Source of the DNA: an uncultured Clostridium sp.
Lineage (GTDB): Bacteria; Bacillota; Clostridia; Lachnospirales; Lachnospiraceae
NCBI GenBank assembly: GCA_945915475.1
Contig: CAMEFI010000006.1
Coordinates: 1 to 64,000 of the forward strand
DNA: 64,000 nucleotides
Direction of reading: 5' to 3'
In this document: positions 30,313 to 41,385 of the stretch, piece by piece
Numbering within the stretch: position 1 is the stretch's first letter
Layout of the letters: each line of letters opens with the position of its first letter
Translations under genes and position numbers: made by a program
Notes under the pieces: generated by a model
Databases searched by the model: none
The model's input: the letters and a program-made list of their open reading frames with translations, nothing else
What the model was told of the DNA's origin: nothing

Positions 30313-31410
30313 TTACTTTTCATCAAATTCATTCCCATCAAGCATCCTGCGTTTCTCCTTCACTTTATTCCGTTCTTTTTCATAATTTTCTTTATTTTCA
30401 ATAAATTCTTTTCTTTGCTCTCCATACGGAGTCATTCCATGGGTGAAGGCATAATCTGCAACCAGCGGATGTTCATGTTCCACAAGATATCTTAAAATTG
30501 GTTGTTTGCACCATCGTTCTAAGATAAAAATACCAATCACACTTGCTATGATACAAAGAAAGCTGCTGATTGTATATAGAATGCCGGATGTTGCCTGCTG
30601 CACCACAATGATTATAATAAAAATAATAACAGCAAGTAACAAAGTCTTCTTAACCGATGCAAACTCTTCCTCTACCATCATGATTTCCTTGTTAAAAAAT
30701 TGAATCCGATTATCCATATGGGATATCAAACGATTCAGATACTCCTCTTCTTTTCGATAAAACTCATCTAATTCCTGTATACTGTTTGTCCAGCTATCCT
30801 CCTGTTTCAAACTGAATCCACTAGATGATTTACCGGGATTTTCATCAAACAAAATACCCTTCTTACGTAGGACTTCTTCTTTCTGCTGTTTCTTCTTAAT
30901 GAGACTCTGTTTCTCTTCCGTAAGTTCTTCAATTTTTCTGTCATATTCATCAATTTGGGATAACAGAATATCTATTTTCTTTTTTGTACGCAGTTTGTCA
31001 TTTTGAAAAGTATCAATATCCAGCCTGGCTGCAAGGGTCTTCATCCGACCAGGATTCCAATCATAGGAAAGTTGAAATAACATTTTCAATTCCCGTTTTA
31101 CTAATTTGAATTCCGCATAAGCTAAAAAAGGCATCAAAAAGATAAATAAATCAAGAGAAACCATATCACAGCCCTCTATAATATAATACAGTGCTAAGGC
31201 AATGATTACAATAAAAATCAGCCGAAATAACACCTCATGTTGTACAAGTCTTTTTCTTTTCCCTATATAATCATAATGAAACCGGGTATTACCTAGCTCC
31301 AGTTCTAATTTTTCTTTTTCATTTTTACATTGATATATCTGCTCTGCTAATTGAACCAGGTCCGGTTTTTCATAACCATAACCACCCATCTCCATATCAT
31401 TTTCCCTCAT
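30313..31410 (-). CDS. Uncharacterised multi-pass membrane protein with coiled coils (ORF track 30313..31452; true start probably 31395-31410)
   Basis: Two TM clusters flanking a charged helical region; the ORF-track start would overlap trmD by 56 nt. Confidence 0.75.
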   Translation of the reverse strand: MRENDMEMGGYGYEKPDLVQLAEQIYQCKNEKEKLELELGNTRFHYDYIGKRKRLVQHEVLFRLIFIVIIALALYYIIEGCDMVSLDLFIFLMPFLAYAEFKLVKRELKMLFQLSYDWNPGRMKTLAARLDIDTFQNDKLRTKKKIDILLSQIDEYDRKIEELTEEKQSLIKKKQQKEEVLRKKGILFDENPGKSSSGFSLKQEDSWTNSIQELDEFYRKEEEYLNRLISHMDNRIQFFNKEIMMVEEEFASVKKTLLLAVIIFIIIIVVQQATSGILYTISSFLCIIASVIGIFILERWCKQPILRYLVEHEHPLVADYAFTHGMTPYGEQRKEFIENKENYEKERNKVKEKRRMLDGNEFDEK

Positions 31411-32101
31411 ATCTCTCCCATAGATCAGGACGTCTTTCTTTTGTTCGCTCAATCGATTGTTCTTGTCGCCAGGCCTCTATATTCTTATGATGACCGCTTA
31501 GCAGGACATCCGGTACACGCTCCCCCATAAATTCCTCCGGTCTTGTATACTGTGGATATTCCAAAAGATTATCATGAAATGTCTCAAACTCCGCACTGAC
31601 ATCATTGTGAAGCACACCCGGAACCATCCGGGATACCGCATCAATCACAACCATAGCCGGTAACTCCCCACCGGTTAAGACATAATCTCCAATGGAAATG
31701 TTATCGGTCACAATCCGTTTTAACACCCGCTCATCAATTCCTTCGTAATGACCACATAGAATAACCAGGTCTTCTTCCTGCGCCAATTCTTTTGCAAGTG
31801 CCTGATTAAACACCTTACCCTGCGGTGTCATGTAAACAACACGCAGTTTTTTCTCCTGTTTCATGCCAATCCTCTTTTTCACAGCCTCATAGGCACGGTA
31901 TACCGGTCCCGGCTGCATCACCATACCTGCGCCACCACCATATGGATAATCATCTACCTGACCGTGCTTATTCTCTGCATAATCCCGGATATTGATTGCA
32001 TCTACGGATATGGTCCCCTTCTTTATGGCCCTGCCCGTTATGGAAGTTCCAAGTCCATCTAATACCATATCCGGAAATAAAGTCAATATATGAAAATGCA
32101 T
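31397..32101 (-). CDS. trmD: tRNA (guanine-N1)-methyltransferase
   Basis: [43 protein letters not shown]. Confidence 0.97.
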   Translation of the reverse strand: MHFHILTLFPDMVLDGLGTSITGRAIKKGTISVDAINIRDYAENKHGQVDDYPYGGGAGMVMQPGPVYRAYEAVKKRIGMKQEKKLRVVYMTPQGKVFNQALAKELAQEEDLVILCGHYEGIDERVLKRIVTDNISIGDYVLTGGELPAMVVIDAVSRMVPGVLHNDVSAEFETFHDNLLEYPQYTRPEEFMGERVPDVLLSGHHKNIEAWRQEQSIERTKERRPDLWERYEGK

Positions 32102-32102
32102 T

Positions 32103-32612
32103 CTACTCCTCCATTCCCTTCATCAGACGAACAATCATTTTCCTGTCTTCCAAATTCACATCCATAATACATTCTTTGATTGCCGGAATCAGCAATTCCT
32201 TCCTCTTATCACTTGTTACCACATAAACATCATTGGCACCGGTGGGAATAATCTCCGTAAGGGTTCCTAATACAGTACCATCCTCTTTTTCCACCGTAAG
32301 ATCGATAAGATCCGTCATAAAATACTCATCATCCTCTAACGTAACAGCATGCTCTCTGTCCACATACAGATTACAATTGCGATATTGCTCCACATCATTG
32401 ATATTATCAATACCTTCAAACTTTAGTATTACCATATTTTTAAAAAACTTCGCTCCTTGCACATGGATTGGCAACAGCTCATTCTTATATTCCAAATAAC
32501 ATTCTTTTAATTTCTTAAATCTTTTATTATCATCCGTTGTGGGAAATACTTTCACTTCTCCCCGCACACCATGGGTCGAAGTAATTACACCAACCTGTAA
32601 TAAATCTTCCAT
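32103..32612 (-). CDS. rimM: Ribosome maturation factor RimM
   Basis: [19 protein letters not shown]. Confidence 0.95.
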   Translation of the reverse strand: MEDLLQVGVITSTHGVRGEVKVFPTTDDNKRFKKLKECYLEYKNELLPIHVQGAKFFKNMVILKFEGIDNINDVEQYRNCNLYVDREHAVTLEDDEYFMTDLIDLTVEKEDGTVLGTLTEIIPTGANDVYVVTSDKRKELLIPAIKECIMDVNLEDRKMIVRLMKGMEE

Positions 32613-32651
32613 TCCAATATTCTTCCTTTACACATTACCCTATAATAAAGT

Positions 32652-32700
32652 AAAAAGGGAAGGACCATAACACAATGTGTGACAATCCTTCCACAAGATG
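32652..32700 (-). terminator. Hairpin/terminator downstream of the KH-domain gene
   Basis: Minus strand GGAAGGA...TCCTTCCCTTTTTAC. Confidence 0.65.
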
Positions 32701-32708
32701 TGATATCT

Positions 32709-32936
32709 CTACTTGATATCTACAATTACCTTCTTATCACCCTTTGAAGCAGCTGCTTTCACAACTGTACGGATAGATTTTGCAATTCTACCCTGCTTAC
32801 CGATTACTTTTCCCATATCTTCCTGGGCAACCTTAAGCTCAACATAAATGGCGTCATCTTTTGAGGTCTCGATTACCTCAACTTCCTCCGGGTGATCAAC
32901 TAGGGACTTTGCTATTACTTCTACCAATTCTTTCAT
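32709..32936 (-). CDS. khpA: KH-domain RNA-binding protein (KhpA/YlqC)
   Basis: GKVIGKQGRIAKSIRTVVKAA. Confidence 0.93.
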   Translation of the reverse strand: MKELVEVIAKSLVDHPEEVEVIETSKDDAIYVELKVAQEDMGKVIGKQGRIAKSIRTVVKAAASKGDKKVIVDIK

Positions 32937-32957
32937 CTACGAATAACCTCCCAAGTC

Positions 32958-33203
32958 CTATTTCTCAATACCGGCCTGCTTTAAAAGCTTAGCAACTGTA
33001 TCTGTTGGCTGAGCACCGTTAGCTAACCACTTCTTTGCCAATTCTTCGTCAATCTTAACTACGCTTGGCTCCTGATTAGGATCGTAAGTACCGATTTCTT
33101 CGATGAATCTACCATCTCTTGGAGAACGTGCATCTGCTACAATTACTCTATAGAAAGGATGTCTCTTATATCCCATTCTCTTCAATCTCATCTTAACTGC
33201 CAT
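32958..33203 (-). CDS. rpsP: 30S ribosomal protein S16 (ORF runs to 33242; start at MAVKMRLK)
   Basis: [42 protein letters not shown]. Confidence 0.97.
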   Translation of the reverse strand: MAVKMRLKRMGYKRHPFYRVIVADARSPRDGRFIEEIGTYDPNQEPSVVKIDEELAKKWLANGAQPTDTVAKLLKQAGIEK

Positions 33204-33289
33204 TGTCTTATTCACCTCCTTCATAATTCTGTACATCATCATGTACTGCTATAACTTATATGTCTAAACCATATTGGTTTGTACATCCA

Positions 33290-34630
33290 TTAAAAACCAA
33301 AAGGCATCCGGAATCGTTTGCCCCGTTTACCACCCATCATACCAGACATCTGCTTCATCATCTTCTTCATCTGGTCAAACTGCTTAATAAGGCGGTTCAC
33401 TTCGCTGATGTCTACCCCGGCTCCGGCTGCAATTCTTCGCTTACGGCTTGGATTGATTATATCCGGATTCGACCGTTCCTCCTTTGTCATAGACAAGATA
33501 ATGGCTTTCGGCCGATTCATCTGTTTTTCATCAATCTCAACATTTTTAAGCTGATTGCCCATACCCGGAATCATAGAAAGCATATCCTGCATACTTCCCA
33601 TTTTCTCCATTTGGGCTAAACTATCTAAAAAGTCATTGAAATCAAAAGACGCTTTTCTCATCTTCTGTTCCATTTCCCTGGCTTTTTCTTCATCTATGGC
33701 ACCCTGTGCCTTCTCAATAAGGGATTCCACATCTCCCATTCCAAGAATACGACTTGCCATTCTTGACGGATAGAACTGCTCTAAATCAGAAAGTTTCTCA
33801 CCCATGCCTACATAAAAGATTGGCTTACCGGTTACAGCACGAATGGAAAGTGCTGCACCACCGCGGGTATCACCATCTAACTTTGTAAGAATAACACCGT
33901 CAATTCCTATCTGCTCATTAAAGCTTGTTGCAATATTCACTGCGTCCTGACCGGTCATTGCATCAACTGTCAGAATCGTATAGGTTACAGAAACACTCTT
34001 CTTAATCTCCTGCAGCTCCTCCATCATGGATTCATCAATATGAAGTCGGCCAGCCGTATCTAAAAACACAATCTGAATATTATTCTTAGCAGCATGTTCC
34101 ACTGCAGCTTTAGCAATATCCACCGGTGAATTCTGTGTTCCCATGGTAAATACCGGAACTCCCTGCTTCTCACCATTAATCTCCAACTGTTTGATTGCCG
34201 CCGGACGATATACATCACAGGCGGTAAGAAGACATTTCTTACCACGTTCCTTATACTTTCCTGCAAGCTTGGCAACCGTTGTTGTCTTACCTGCACCCTG
34301 AAGACCACACATCATAATGACTGTGACTTCATTAGAAGGAAGAAGCTTGATCTCAGTTGTTTCCGAACCCATGAGCTTATCCATCTCTTCCTTGACAATC
34401 TTAATGACCATCTGTCCGGGATTCAATCCTTTCAGAACATCCTCACCAACTGCGCGTTCACTCACCGAATTAATGAATTGTTTCACAACCTTGAAGTTAA
34501 CATCTGCCTCCAACAGTGCACGCTTTACTTCTTTCATTGCTTCCTTGACATCTGCTTCCGTCAAAGAACCTTTGCTTCTCAACTTCTTAAATGCATTTTG
34601 TAATTTATCTGATAAACTCTCAAATGCCAT
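33290..34630 (-). CDS. ffh: Signal recognition particle protein Ffh
   Basis: GLQGAGKTTTVAKLA, DTAGRLHID, Met-rich M domain. Confidence 0.97.
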   Translation of the reverse strand: MAFESLSDKLQNAFKKLRSKGSLTEADVKEAMKEVKRALLEADVNFKVVKQFINSVSERAVGEDVLKGLNPGQMVIKIVKEEMDKLMGSETTEIKLLPSNEVTVIMMCGLQGAGKTTTVAKLAGKYKERGKKCLLTACDVYRPAAIKQLEINGEKQGVPVFTMGTQNSPVDIAKAAVEHAAKNNIQIVFLDTAGRLHIDESMMEELQEIKKSVSVTYTILTVDAMTGQDAVNIATSFNEQIGIDGVILTKLDGDTRGGAALSIRAVTGKPIFYVGMGEKLSDLEQFYPSRMASRILGMGDVESLIEKAQGAIDEEKAREMEQKMRKASFDFNDFLDSLAQMEKMGSMQDMLSMIPGMGNQLKNVEIDEKQMNRPKAIILSMTKEERSNPDIINPSRKRRIAAGAGVDISEVNRLIKQFDQMKKMMKQMSGMMGGKRGKRFRMPFGF

Positions 34631-34659
34631 ATATTACCTCCGGGCAAACTGTATTGCCT

Positions 34660-35016
34660 TCAATAACTCTCATAAATTGCTTTGGATATCTCCTCAATTG
34701 CATTAATCTTTTCCTGTAATTCGGGATTATTCGTCATTCCCTTCAAGTCTGTCGCCAATTCGTGAATCTCACTTACCCGTTCCTTGGTGTCTAAAAACTT
34801 CTCAACCAGTAAAAGCTTACTCTCATAATCTTCTAAAATCTTATCGCAACGCTTCACTAAGTCATAGACACCCTGACGGCTGATACCCTCATCTCTCGCA
34901 ACCTCTGAATATGATAAATCATTCAGAACAATATCCGAATAGACTGATTTCTGATGCTCCGTTAACAGTTCACCATAAAAATCGTACAATAAAGCCTGTC
35001 TGACGATCTTCTCCAT
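34660..35016 (-). CDS. ylxM: YlxM-family HTH protein
   Basis: LTEHQKSVYSDIVLNDLSYSEVARDEGISRQGVYDLVKR; next to ffh. Confidence 0.92.
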   Translation of the reverse strand: MEKIVRQALLYDFYGELLTEHQKSVYSDIVLNDLSYSEVARDEGISRQGVYDLVKRCDKILEDYESKLLLVEKFLDTKERVSEIHELATDLKGMTNNPELQEKINAIEEISKAIYESY

Positions 35017-35063
35017 CTGTTCACTTCCTTGTAAAGTATTTTCTCTTTACATCATCCTTGCAT

Positions 35064-35092
35064 AGTATATATAAAGAAAGAGCAGTTGTCAA
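35064..35092 (-). promoter_or_regulatory. Promoter of ylxM-ffh
   Basis: Minus strand TTGACA-17 nt-TATACT. Confidence 0.75.
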
Positions 35093-35120
35093 GCATTTTT
35101 TCTTGACAGCCACTCTTTTT
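35077..35120. terminator. Terminator downstream of ribF, overlapping the ylxM-ffh promoter
   Basis: TGTCAAG-N8-CTTGACA stem with T/A tracts on both sides. Confidence 0.65.
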
Positions 35121-36035
35121 TTAATCTTGTTCTAACATTAACCGTATATCATTATGAATCTGCTTCTTTAGCGCATCCACACTGGTAAATTTTTCCTCCG
35201 AACGGATAAAATACAAAAGTTCCGTTTTTAATTTACGGCCATAGAGATTATCCGAGTAATCCAGTAAATATGTTTCCAAGCCAACGTGATGTGTACCGCT
35301 AACTGTAGGTTTTTTGCCCAGATTACTGATTCCCCGGTATATCACACCATCAATCTTTACACGGCTTGCGTAGACACCATATGCCGGAAGTAATTTCTGT
35401 TCCGAAATCTCCTGATTCATGGTAGGAAAACCGATGGTATGCCCTAAATGCTGTCCGTGAATAACTTCACCATATATAAAGTATGGATTGCCGAGCATCT
35501 CATTTGCAATATGGAAATGAGACTCTAACATATCCCGAATTGTTGTGGAACTGACAACCTTACCATGTAATGTCTTCTTCTGTAACGCATGCACCTCAAA
35601 ATGATGCTGTTCTCCCAGTGCTTCCAGCAAAGCCACATTACCACTTCTTCCTTTTCCAAAATGATAATCTGAACCCACATAAACAGACTGCACCCCCAGC
35701 TGATGCACCAGGCAGTTCACTACAAAATCCTCCGGTGACATTGCCGCAAATTCCCTTGTAAAGGGATAATCCAATAAAACATCTACCCCCAACTCTTCAA
35801 AATATAATGCCTTTTCCTGTGCCGTATATATATTCTTATGAACCCTTCCATTCAATACTGAATTCGGAGTATTCCCGAAGGTAAAAACCAGTGCACTTCT
35901 TCCAAGCTTTTTCTCTCGTTTTAGTCCATCAATCAGCATTTGATGTCCTACATGAATCCCATCAAACTTGCCAAGTGCAATTGCGGTTCCTACTGTATGA
36001 AATTGTTTTGCATCATCATCTCGTAAATATATCAT
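35121..36035 (-). CDS. ribF: Bifunctional riboflavin kinase/FAD synthetase
   Basis: ALGKFDGIHVGHQMLI; HTIGFPTMN. Confidence 0.95.
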   Translation of the reverse strand: MIYLRDDDAKQFHTVGTAIALGKFDGIHVGHQMLIDGLKREKKLGRSALVFTFGNTPNSVLNGRVHKNIYTAQEKALYFEELGVDVLLDYPFTREFAAMSPEDFVVNCLVHQLGVQSVYVGSDYHFGKGRSGNVALLEALGEQHHFEVHALQKKTLHGKVVSSTTIRDMLESHFHIANEMLGNPYFIYGEVIHGQHLGHTIGFPTMNQEISEQKLLPAYGVYASRVKIDGVIYRGISNLGKKPTVSGTHHVGLETYLLDYSDNLYGRKLKTELLYFIRSEEKFTSVDALKKQIHNDIRLMLEQD

Positions 36036-36048
36036 ACCATTTATCCTT

Positions 36049-36966
36049 TTACAAAAACATCTTATCTGCCTTCCATGCCTGTAACTTTATCTGATAACAA
36101 TAAATAGCCCGAAACACCCCATCTTTATCATAAACTAAACAGGAATCCCCATCTGACACCGCAGAATTCACATCTACAAAATCCGCATATTTCAGAAGAT
36201 TACCATTCATTAGCCGATCATGAGCTTTCTTTGTTACTCTGTAATGCGGAAGCTTTGGAAACAGCTGGTCAATGGGGATTATATGGGCATCCAACTGCTT
36301 GTTTTGTGCCAGATTCTCCACATCGGAAAGCCTTAATGCATCCGCTTCACGAAAGATAAAACCGGTCTCCTGTGCATTAACACTTGTACGAAGCAGTTCC
36401 TCTAGCACTGCCCCACAACCAAGCTTTATCCCGATGTCCCTGCAAAGACTGCGAATATACGTACCTTTACTGCAGGATACCATAATCGTTACCAATGGCA
36501 GTTCTATCTCACATATCTGAATTTCATGGATTATAACCGGTCTCGGTTTCCGTTCCACCTCAATTCCCTGTCTTGCCAATTCGTAAAGCTTCTTACCGTT
36601 AACTTTAATAGCCGAATACATCGGCGGAATTTGCTGATATTCACCCTCAAAGGAACGAATTGCAGTTCGTATCTCATCCTCCGTTACATTTACCTCACAG
36701 GTAGACTGTACGGTTCCGGAACTGTCCTCTGTATCCGTAGTCACACCAAGTCGGAATGTAGCTTTATAACATTTATTCTTATCTGTCAAAATGTCACAAA
36801 GCTTTGTTGCCTTACCTAAACATACAACAAGCACGCCTTCCGCATCCGGATCTAATGTTCCGGTATGACCAATTTTCTTCTGTTTCAAAATACCACGAAG
36901 TTTTGCCACCACATCAAAGGAAGTGAATCCTTTTTCTTTATATATATTTATCACACCATCGAACAT
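36049..36966 (-). CDS. truB: tRNA pseudouridine(55) synthase
   Basis: GVINIYKEKGFTSFDVV, KIGHTGTLDPDAEGVL. Confidence 0.96.
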   Translation of the reverse strand: MFDGVINIYKEKGFTSFDVVAKLRGILKQKKIGHTGTLDPDAEGVLVVCLGKATKLCDILTDKNKCYKATFRLGVTTDTEDSSGTVQSTCEVNVTEDEIRTAIRSFEGEYQQIPPMYSAIKVNGKKLYELARQGIEVERKPRPVIIHEIQICEIELPLVTIMVSCSKGTYIRSLCRDIGIKLGCGAVLEELLRTSVNAQETGFIFREADALRLSDVENLAQNKQLDAHIIPIDQLFPKLPHYRVTKKAHDRLMNGNLLKYADFVDVNSAVSDGDSCLVYDKDGVFRAIYCYQIKLQAWKADKMFL

Positions 36967-36989
36967 TCATCTAATCCTTTACTTTCCAC

Positions 36990-37946
36990 CTATGCATTAT
37001 CTAACTGTGCCTTAATCATTTCCGTTACTTTCAAAATGATTGTATCCTTGTCACCCTCTACTTCGCATCCGGCAGCACGCACATGTCCACCACCACCAAG
37101 TGAGCCTGCAATCATACTGACATTAACAATCTCGTTGGAACGAAGGGAACATTTGAACACGCCCTTTTTCGGATACTCATACATCCACAGGGCACATTCA
37201 ACACCTTCTGTAATGCGCAAAGCATCTACCACTCCATCCGTATCGAGATTTGTTGCCTCATTTTCATCAAAGACATCCTTTGTAAGACAGGACACAATAA
37301 CCTTGCCATCAAACATCAAAAATGCTGCATCTAACGCTTTGGCAAGCATCTTATTTTGTTTAAATGTCTTCTGATAAAACGTGCCATCAATCACTAACTG
37401 ACTTCTGGCGCCTTTTTCAATCAGTATGCCGGCAATCTCCATTGTCTGTCTGGTTGTATTGGTATATTTAAATACCCCTGTGTCATGCACAATTCCTAAA
37501 TACAAACACTCTGCACACCGTTGGGAAATCTTGTCTTCTTCTAGCAAAGTAAAAACAACTTCTGCCGCTGCACTACAGTCTGTCTTCAAAAAACAGACAT
37601 CCCCAAATCCCTGATTACTTATGTGATGATCGATACACATAGTTCTCTTTGCACTATCATAATATGTTGCAAAGTCACCGTGACGATCCAGATCCCCACT
37701 GTCCATAGAAATACAAAGATCATAGGTCCTGTCTTTTTTTTCATGCAATATTGTATCTGCACCGTTCAAAAACATAAACTCCTGTTTGAAGGCATCTAAA
37801 TAAATATCTATTTGCTTATCCGGATAATTATCTAAAATATAATTATACACTCCCAGACAAGAACCAACACAGTCACCATCCGGACGCATGTGCCCCAAAA
37901 TTACAATATCCTGCGCTTTTTCTATTTCTTTAATAAAATCGTTCAT
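36990..37946 (-). CDS. nrnA: DHH/DHHA1 phosphoesterase NrnA (ORF runs to 37994)
   Basis: HMRPDGDCVGS, DHHISN, GGGGHVRAAGC. Confidence 0.94.
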   Translation of the reverse strand: MNDFIKEIEKAQDIVILGHMRPDGDCVGSCLGVYNYILDNYPDKQIDIYLDAFKQEFMFLNGADTILHEKKDRTYDLCISMDSGDLDRHGDFATYYDSAKRTMCIDHHISNQGFGDVCFLKTDCSAAAEVVFTLLEEDKISQRCAECLYLGIVHDTGVFKYTNTTRQTMEIAGILIEKGARSQLVIDGTFYQKTFKQNKMLAKALDAAFLMFDGKVIVSCLTKDVFDENEATNLDTDGVVDALRITEGVECALWMYEYPKKGVFKCSLRSNEIVNVSMIAGSLGGGGHVRAAGCEVEGDKDTIILKVTEMIKAQLDNA

Positions 37947-37947
37947 T

Positions 37948-38343
37948 CTACTCCTTATCCGAATCGATATTTTCCTGTTGATGTGCCTGCTCACGACTCA
38001 TAACATCGTCAATCTTCTTGGACATATTAATAGCATACTCTATCGATTCATCAATATAAAAGGTGATTTCCGGCGTATTTCTCAAATTAATACTTCTGGC
38101 AAGTTCCTTCCGGATATATCCGGAAGCACTCTTTAAGCCAGCTAATGTGTCTTCTTTTGCCTGTTCGTCCCCTAAGACAGAAATGTATGCCTTACATTCT
38201 TTCAGGTCCGGGGTAACCATAACCTGAGTAACAGAAGTCATGGCATGAATCCGCGGATCTTTAATCTCACGACTGATAATTCTTGATAATTCCTTCTGCA
38301 CTTCTCCGTTAATTCTTGTGTTCTTAATACTTGTGCGTCTCAT
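37948..38343 (-). CDS. rbfA: Ribosome-binding factor A
   Basis: RINGEVQKELSRIISREIKDPRI. Confidence 0.95.
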   Translation of the reverse strand: MRRTSIKNTRINGEVQKELSRIISREIKDPRIHAMTSVTQVMVTPDLKECKAYISVLGDEQAKEDTLAGLKSASGYIRKELARSINLRNTPEITFYIDESIEYAINMSKKIDDVMSREQAHQQENIDSDKE

Positions 38344-38372
38344 ATACTCTCCATTCTATTATATCTGTTAGT

Positions 38373-41054
38373 CTAACGAGGCACCTCAACCATTTCATAG
38401 GCTTCAATCTGGTCATCTTCTTTCAGATCGTTGAAGTTTTCAAGAACAATACCACACTCAAAACCATTCTTTACCTCTTTCACATCATCCTTGAAGCGCT
38501 TCAATGATGCAAGAGGACCTTCATAAATCTGTTCCCCATCTCTTGTGACACGAACAGTGGACTTCTTCTTGATCACACCATCTAATACAAAAGAACCTGC
38601 AATGGTACCAACACCAGATGCCTTAAATGTCTGACGAACTACCAGATGACCTGTTACCTGCTCCTCATATACCGGATCCAACATTCCCTTCATAGCCGCC
38701 TCAATATCTTCAATTGCGTTATAAATAACCTTATATAATCTCAGATCTACTTTCTCACGTTCTGCAACATCCTTTGCCTGGGCATCCGGACGTACATTAA
38801 ATCCGATAATGATGGCGTTAGATGCAGATGCCAGAATAACATCTGACTCATTAATTGCACCAACACCGGCATGAATGACTTTGATTACTACTTCCTCATT
38901 AGAAAGCTTTAATAAACTCTGTTTTACAGCTTCTACAGAACCCTGCACATCCGCCTTTACTACCAAGTTAAGCTCTTTTACATTACCAGCCTGAATCTGA
39001 GAGAACAGATCATCCAATGACATCTTTGCCTTTGTCTCAGCAAGAAGTTTCTCTTTATCACATGCAATATAGGTCTCAGCCATTGCACGTGCTTCTTTCT
39101 CATTCTTAGTAGCCAGGAAGATCTCACCGGCAGCAGGTACTCCATTTAAACCAAGAATCTCCACCGGCTGAGAAGGTCCTGCTTCCTTTACATTCTGTCC
39201 TTTGTCATTCAACATGGCACGAACCCTGCCATATGCACTTCCTACCGTAATGGTGTCACCAACCTTCAGTGTACCTTTCTGCACCAGAATAGTTGCAACC
39301 GGTCCACGGCCTTTATCCAATTCTGCCTCAATAACAATACCACGGGCTTTCCGGTTCGGATTTGCTTTCAGCTCTAATACTTCAGCAGTAAGAAGGATCA
39401 TCTCTAATAAGTTATCAATACCTTCCTTAGTATGTGCAGAAACCGGACAAAATACAGTAGAACCACCCCAATCCTCAGCAATCAGTTCATACTCAACCAA
39501 TTCCTGCTTTACACGCTCTACATTTGCGCTTTCCTTATCAATTTTATTTACCGCAACAATAATTTCAATACCAGCGGCCTTTGCATGGTTAATCGCCTCA
39601 ACCGTCTGTGGCATAACACCATCATCCGCAGCAACCACAAGGATTGCTATATCTGTAGCCTGAGCACCACGCATACGCATGGCTGTAAAGGCCTCATGCC
39701 CCGGTGTATCCAAAAATGTAATCTGCTGACCATTTACATCTACTGTATAGGCACCAATATGCTGCGTAATACCACCGGCTTCCCCAGAAGTAACAGAGGT
39801 CTCGCGAATAGCATCCAAAAGGGAAGTTTTCCCGTGGTCGACATGACCCATAACACAGACAACCGGCGGACGCTCTACCAATAAGGATTCATCCTCTTCC
39901 TCTTCTTTGAGCATCTCCTCAATAACATCTACCTTTACTTCTTCCTCTGCAATGCAATTATACTCTAATGCAATTTCTGCTGCTTTTTCAAAATCAAGAT
40001 CTGTATTCACAGTAACCATCTCACCGGCTAAAAACAATTTCTTGATCAACTGGGATACCGGTGTCTTTACTTTATCCGCAAGTTCCTGAACCGTTAATAC
40101 CTCAGGAAGTTCAATGGTACGAATCACAGGTTCTTCCGGCTCCTTTGGCTTCGGTTTTGCAGCCGGCTTATTGACCGGCTTTGTTCCTTTTACTGTAAAA
40201 TGCTCATTCTTCTTACGGCTTCTCTTTCTGCTATCGCCATCTTCATACAAAGAGCTCTTATCTCTCTCTTTCTTGTCCTTATGACGATCCATACGATCTC
40301 TGTCCATTGAGGCACGATCCATTGGTGCAGGGATGGAAATCTTCTCTTCTCTTCTACCGTCCCGGCGTCCACTATTTCCACCACCCTGTCCCGGTCTGCC
40401 ATTATTAAAGCCACCACGGTTGCCATTAAAGTCTCTTCTATCACCCTGTGGTCTTCCATTTCTATCGCCTTGTGGACGATTTCCATTAAAGTCTCTTCTA
40501 TCGCCCTGTGGTCTTCCGTTTCTGTCGCCCTGTGGGCGATTCCCATTATAGTCTCTTCTGTCACCCTGGGGACGTCTGTCGCCCTGTGGACGATTTCCAT
40601 TAAAGTCTCTTCTATCACCCTGGGGTCTTCCATTTCTGTCACCTTGTGGGCGATTTCCATTAAAATCCCTTCTATCACTCTGGGATTTTCCATTTCTGTC
40701 GCTCTGTGGACGATTCCCATTATAGTCTCTTCTGTCACCCTGGGGACGTCTGTCGCCTTGTGGACGATTTCCAGTTACAACCTGAGAACGATTCTCACTC
40801 TGTGCATTATTTCTTGGCTGTTCCGGTTTTCCTGTCTGTTCTGCCGGTTTTGTCTGCTGTGGAGCCGATTTTTTTACAACTGGCTCAGGTGAAGCTTTCG
40901 CTGCAAAACGTGCTCTTACCTTGCCTGCATCCTCATCGGAAACTGAACTCATATGATTTTTTACTTCCACACCATTCTTCTTCAATATTTCAAGGATTTC
41001 TTTGCTATCTTTATTCAAACTTTTCGCTAATTCATATACTCTGATTTTTGCCAA
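38373..41054 (-). CDS. infB: Translation initiation factor IF-2
   Basis: [35 protein letters not shown]. Confidence 0.98.
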   Translation of the reverse strand: MAKIRVYELAKSLNKDSKEILEILKKNGVEVKNHMSSVSDEDAGKVRARFAAKASPEPVVKKSAPQQTKPAEQTGKPEQPRNNAQSENRSQVVTGNRPQGDRRPQGDRRDYNGNRPQSDRNGKSQSDRRDFNGNRPQGDRNGRPQGDRRDFNGNRPQGDRRPQGDRRDYNGNRPQGDRNGRPQGDRRDFNGNRPQGDRNGRPQGDRRDFNGNRGGFNNGRPGQGGGNSGRRDGRREEKISIPAPMDRASMDRDRMDRHKDKKERDKSSLYEDGDSRKRSRKKNEHFTVKGTKPVNKPAAKPKPKEPEEPVIRTIELPEVLTVQELADKVKTPVSQLIKKLFLAGEMVTVNTDLDFEKAAEIALEYNCIAEEEVKVDVIEEMLKEEEEDESLLVERPPVVCVMGHVDHGKTSLLDAIRETSVTSGEAGGITQHIGAYTVDVNGQQITFLDTPGHEAFTAMRMRGAQATDIAILVVAADDGVMPQTVEAINHAKAAGIEIIVAVNKIDKESANVERVKQELVEYELIAEDWGGSTVFCPVSAHTKEGIDNLLEMILLTAEVLELKANPNRKARGIVIEAELDKGRGPVATILVQKGTLKVGDTITVGSAYGRVRAMLNDKGQNVKEAGPSQPVEILGLNGVPAAGEIFLATKNEKEARAMAETYIACDKEKLLAETKAKMSLDDLFSQIQAGNVKELNLVVKADVQGSVEAVKQSLLKLSNEEVVIKVIHAGVGAINESDVILASASNAIIIGFNVRPDAQAKDVAEREKVDLRLYKVIYNAIEDIEAAMKGMLDPVYEEQVTGHLVVRQTFKASGVGTIAGSFVLDGVIKKKSTVRVTRDGEQIYEGPLASLKRFKDDVKEVKNGFECGIVLENFNDLKEDDQIEAYEMVEVPR
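40416..40769 (-). repeat. Coding tandem repeat in infB: six 18-20-aa units ([20 protein letters not shown] type)
   Basis: Units of 54/60/60/54/60/60 bp; higher-order period 174 bp (tatagtctcttctgtcacc at 40547 and 40721). Confidence 0.93.
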
Positions 41055-41058
41055 ATCA

Positions 41059-41385
41059 TCACACCTCCATATTTTCGTTGCTATCTATATGCTTTACAAC
41101 TGCCTTTGCAAGGCCTTGATCCGTAACTGCTAAAGATGCACGAAATTCTTTACCACAGGCATTTCCAATAGATATCTTATCGGAAAATACCCTTATTGTT
41201 ACATGATAATAATCACACATGTTTTGAAATTTCTTCTTTGTATTGTCCGATGCATCTTCCGCCACAACAACTAAATGAGCTTTTCCCTCTTTGACCGCTT
41301 TTTCCGTTGAAAATTCTCCCGTCACAGTCTTTCCTGCCTTAGTTGCAAGGGAAAGCATAGACATTGCTTTATGATTTTGTCTCAA
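41059..41385 (-). CDS. ylxQ: L7Ae/L30e-family ribosome-associated protein YlxQ
   Basis: [43 protein letters not shown]. Confidence 0.92.
   Translation of the reverse strand: MRQNHKAMSMLSLATKAGKTVTGEFSTEKAVKEGKAHLVVVAEDASDNTKKKFQNMCDYYHVTIRVFSDKISIGNACGKEFRASLAVTDQGLAKAVVKHIDSNENMEV

Noticed and set aside
40190-40738. 182-aa minus-strand ORF in another frame of infB
   Set aside because: Open only because the infB tandem repeat has units that are multiples of 3; the infB frame has clear IF2 motifs.
40416-40769. CRISPR-like regular spacing in the infB region
   Set aside because: The whole unit is repeated with no unique spacers, and it is in frame within infB.
40470-40892. 140-aa plus-strand ORF opposite the infB repeat
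   Set aside because: Repeat-driven antisense artefact with repetitive hydrophobic translation.
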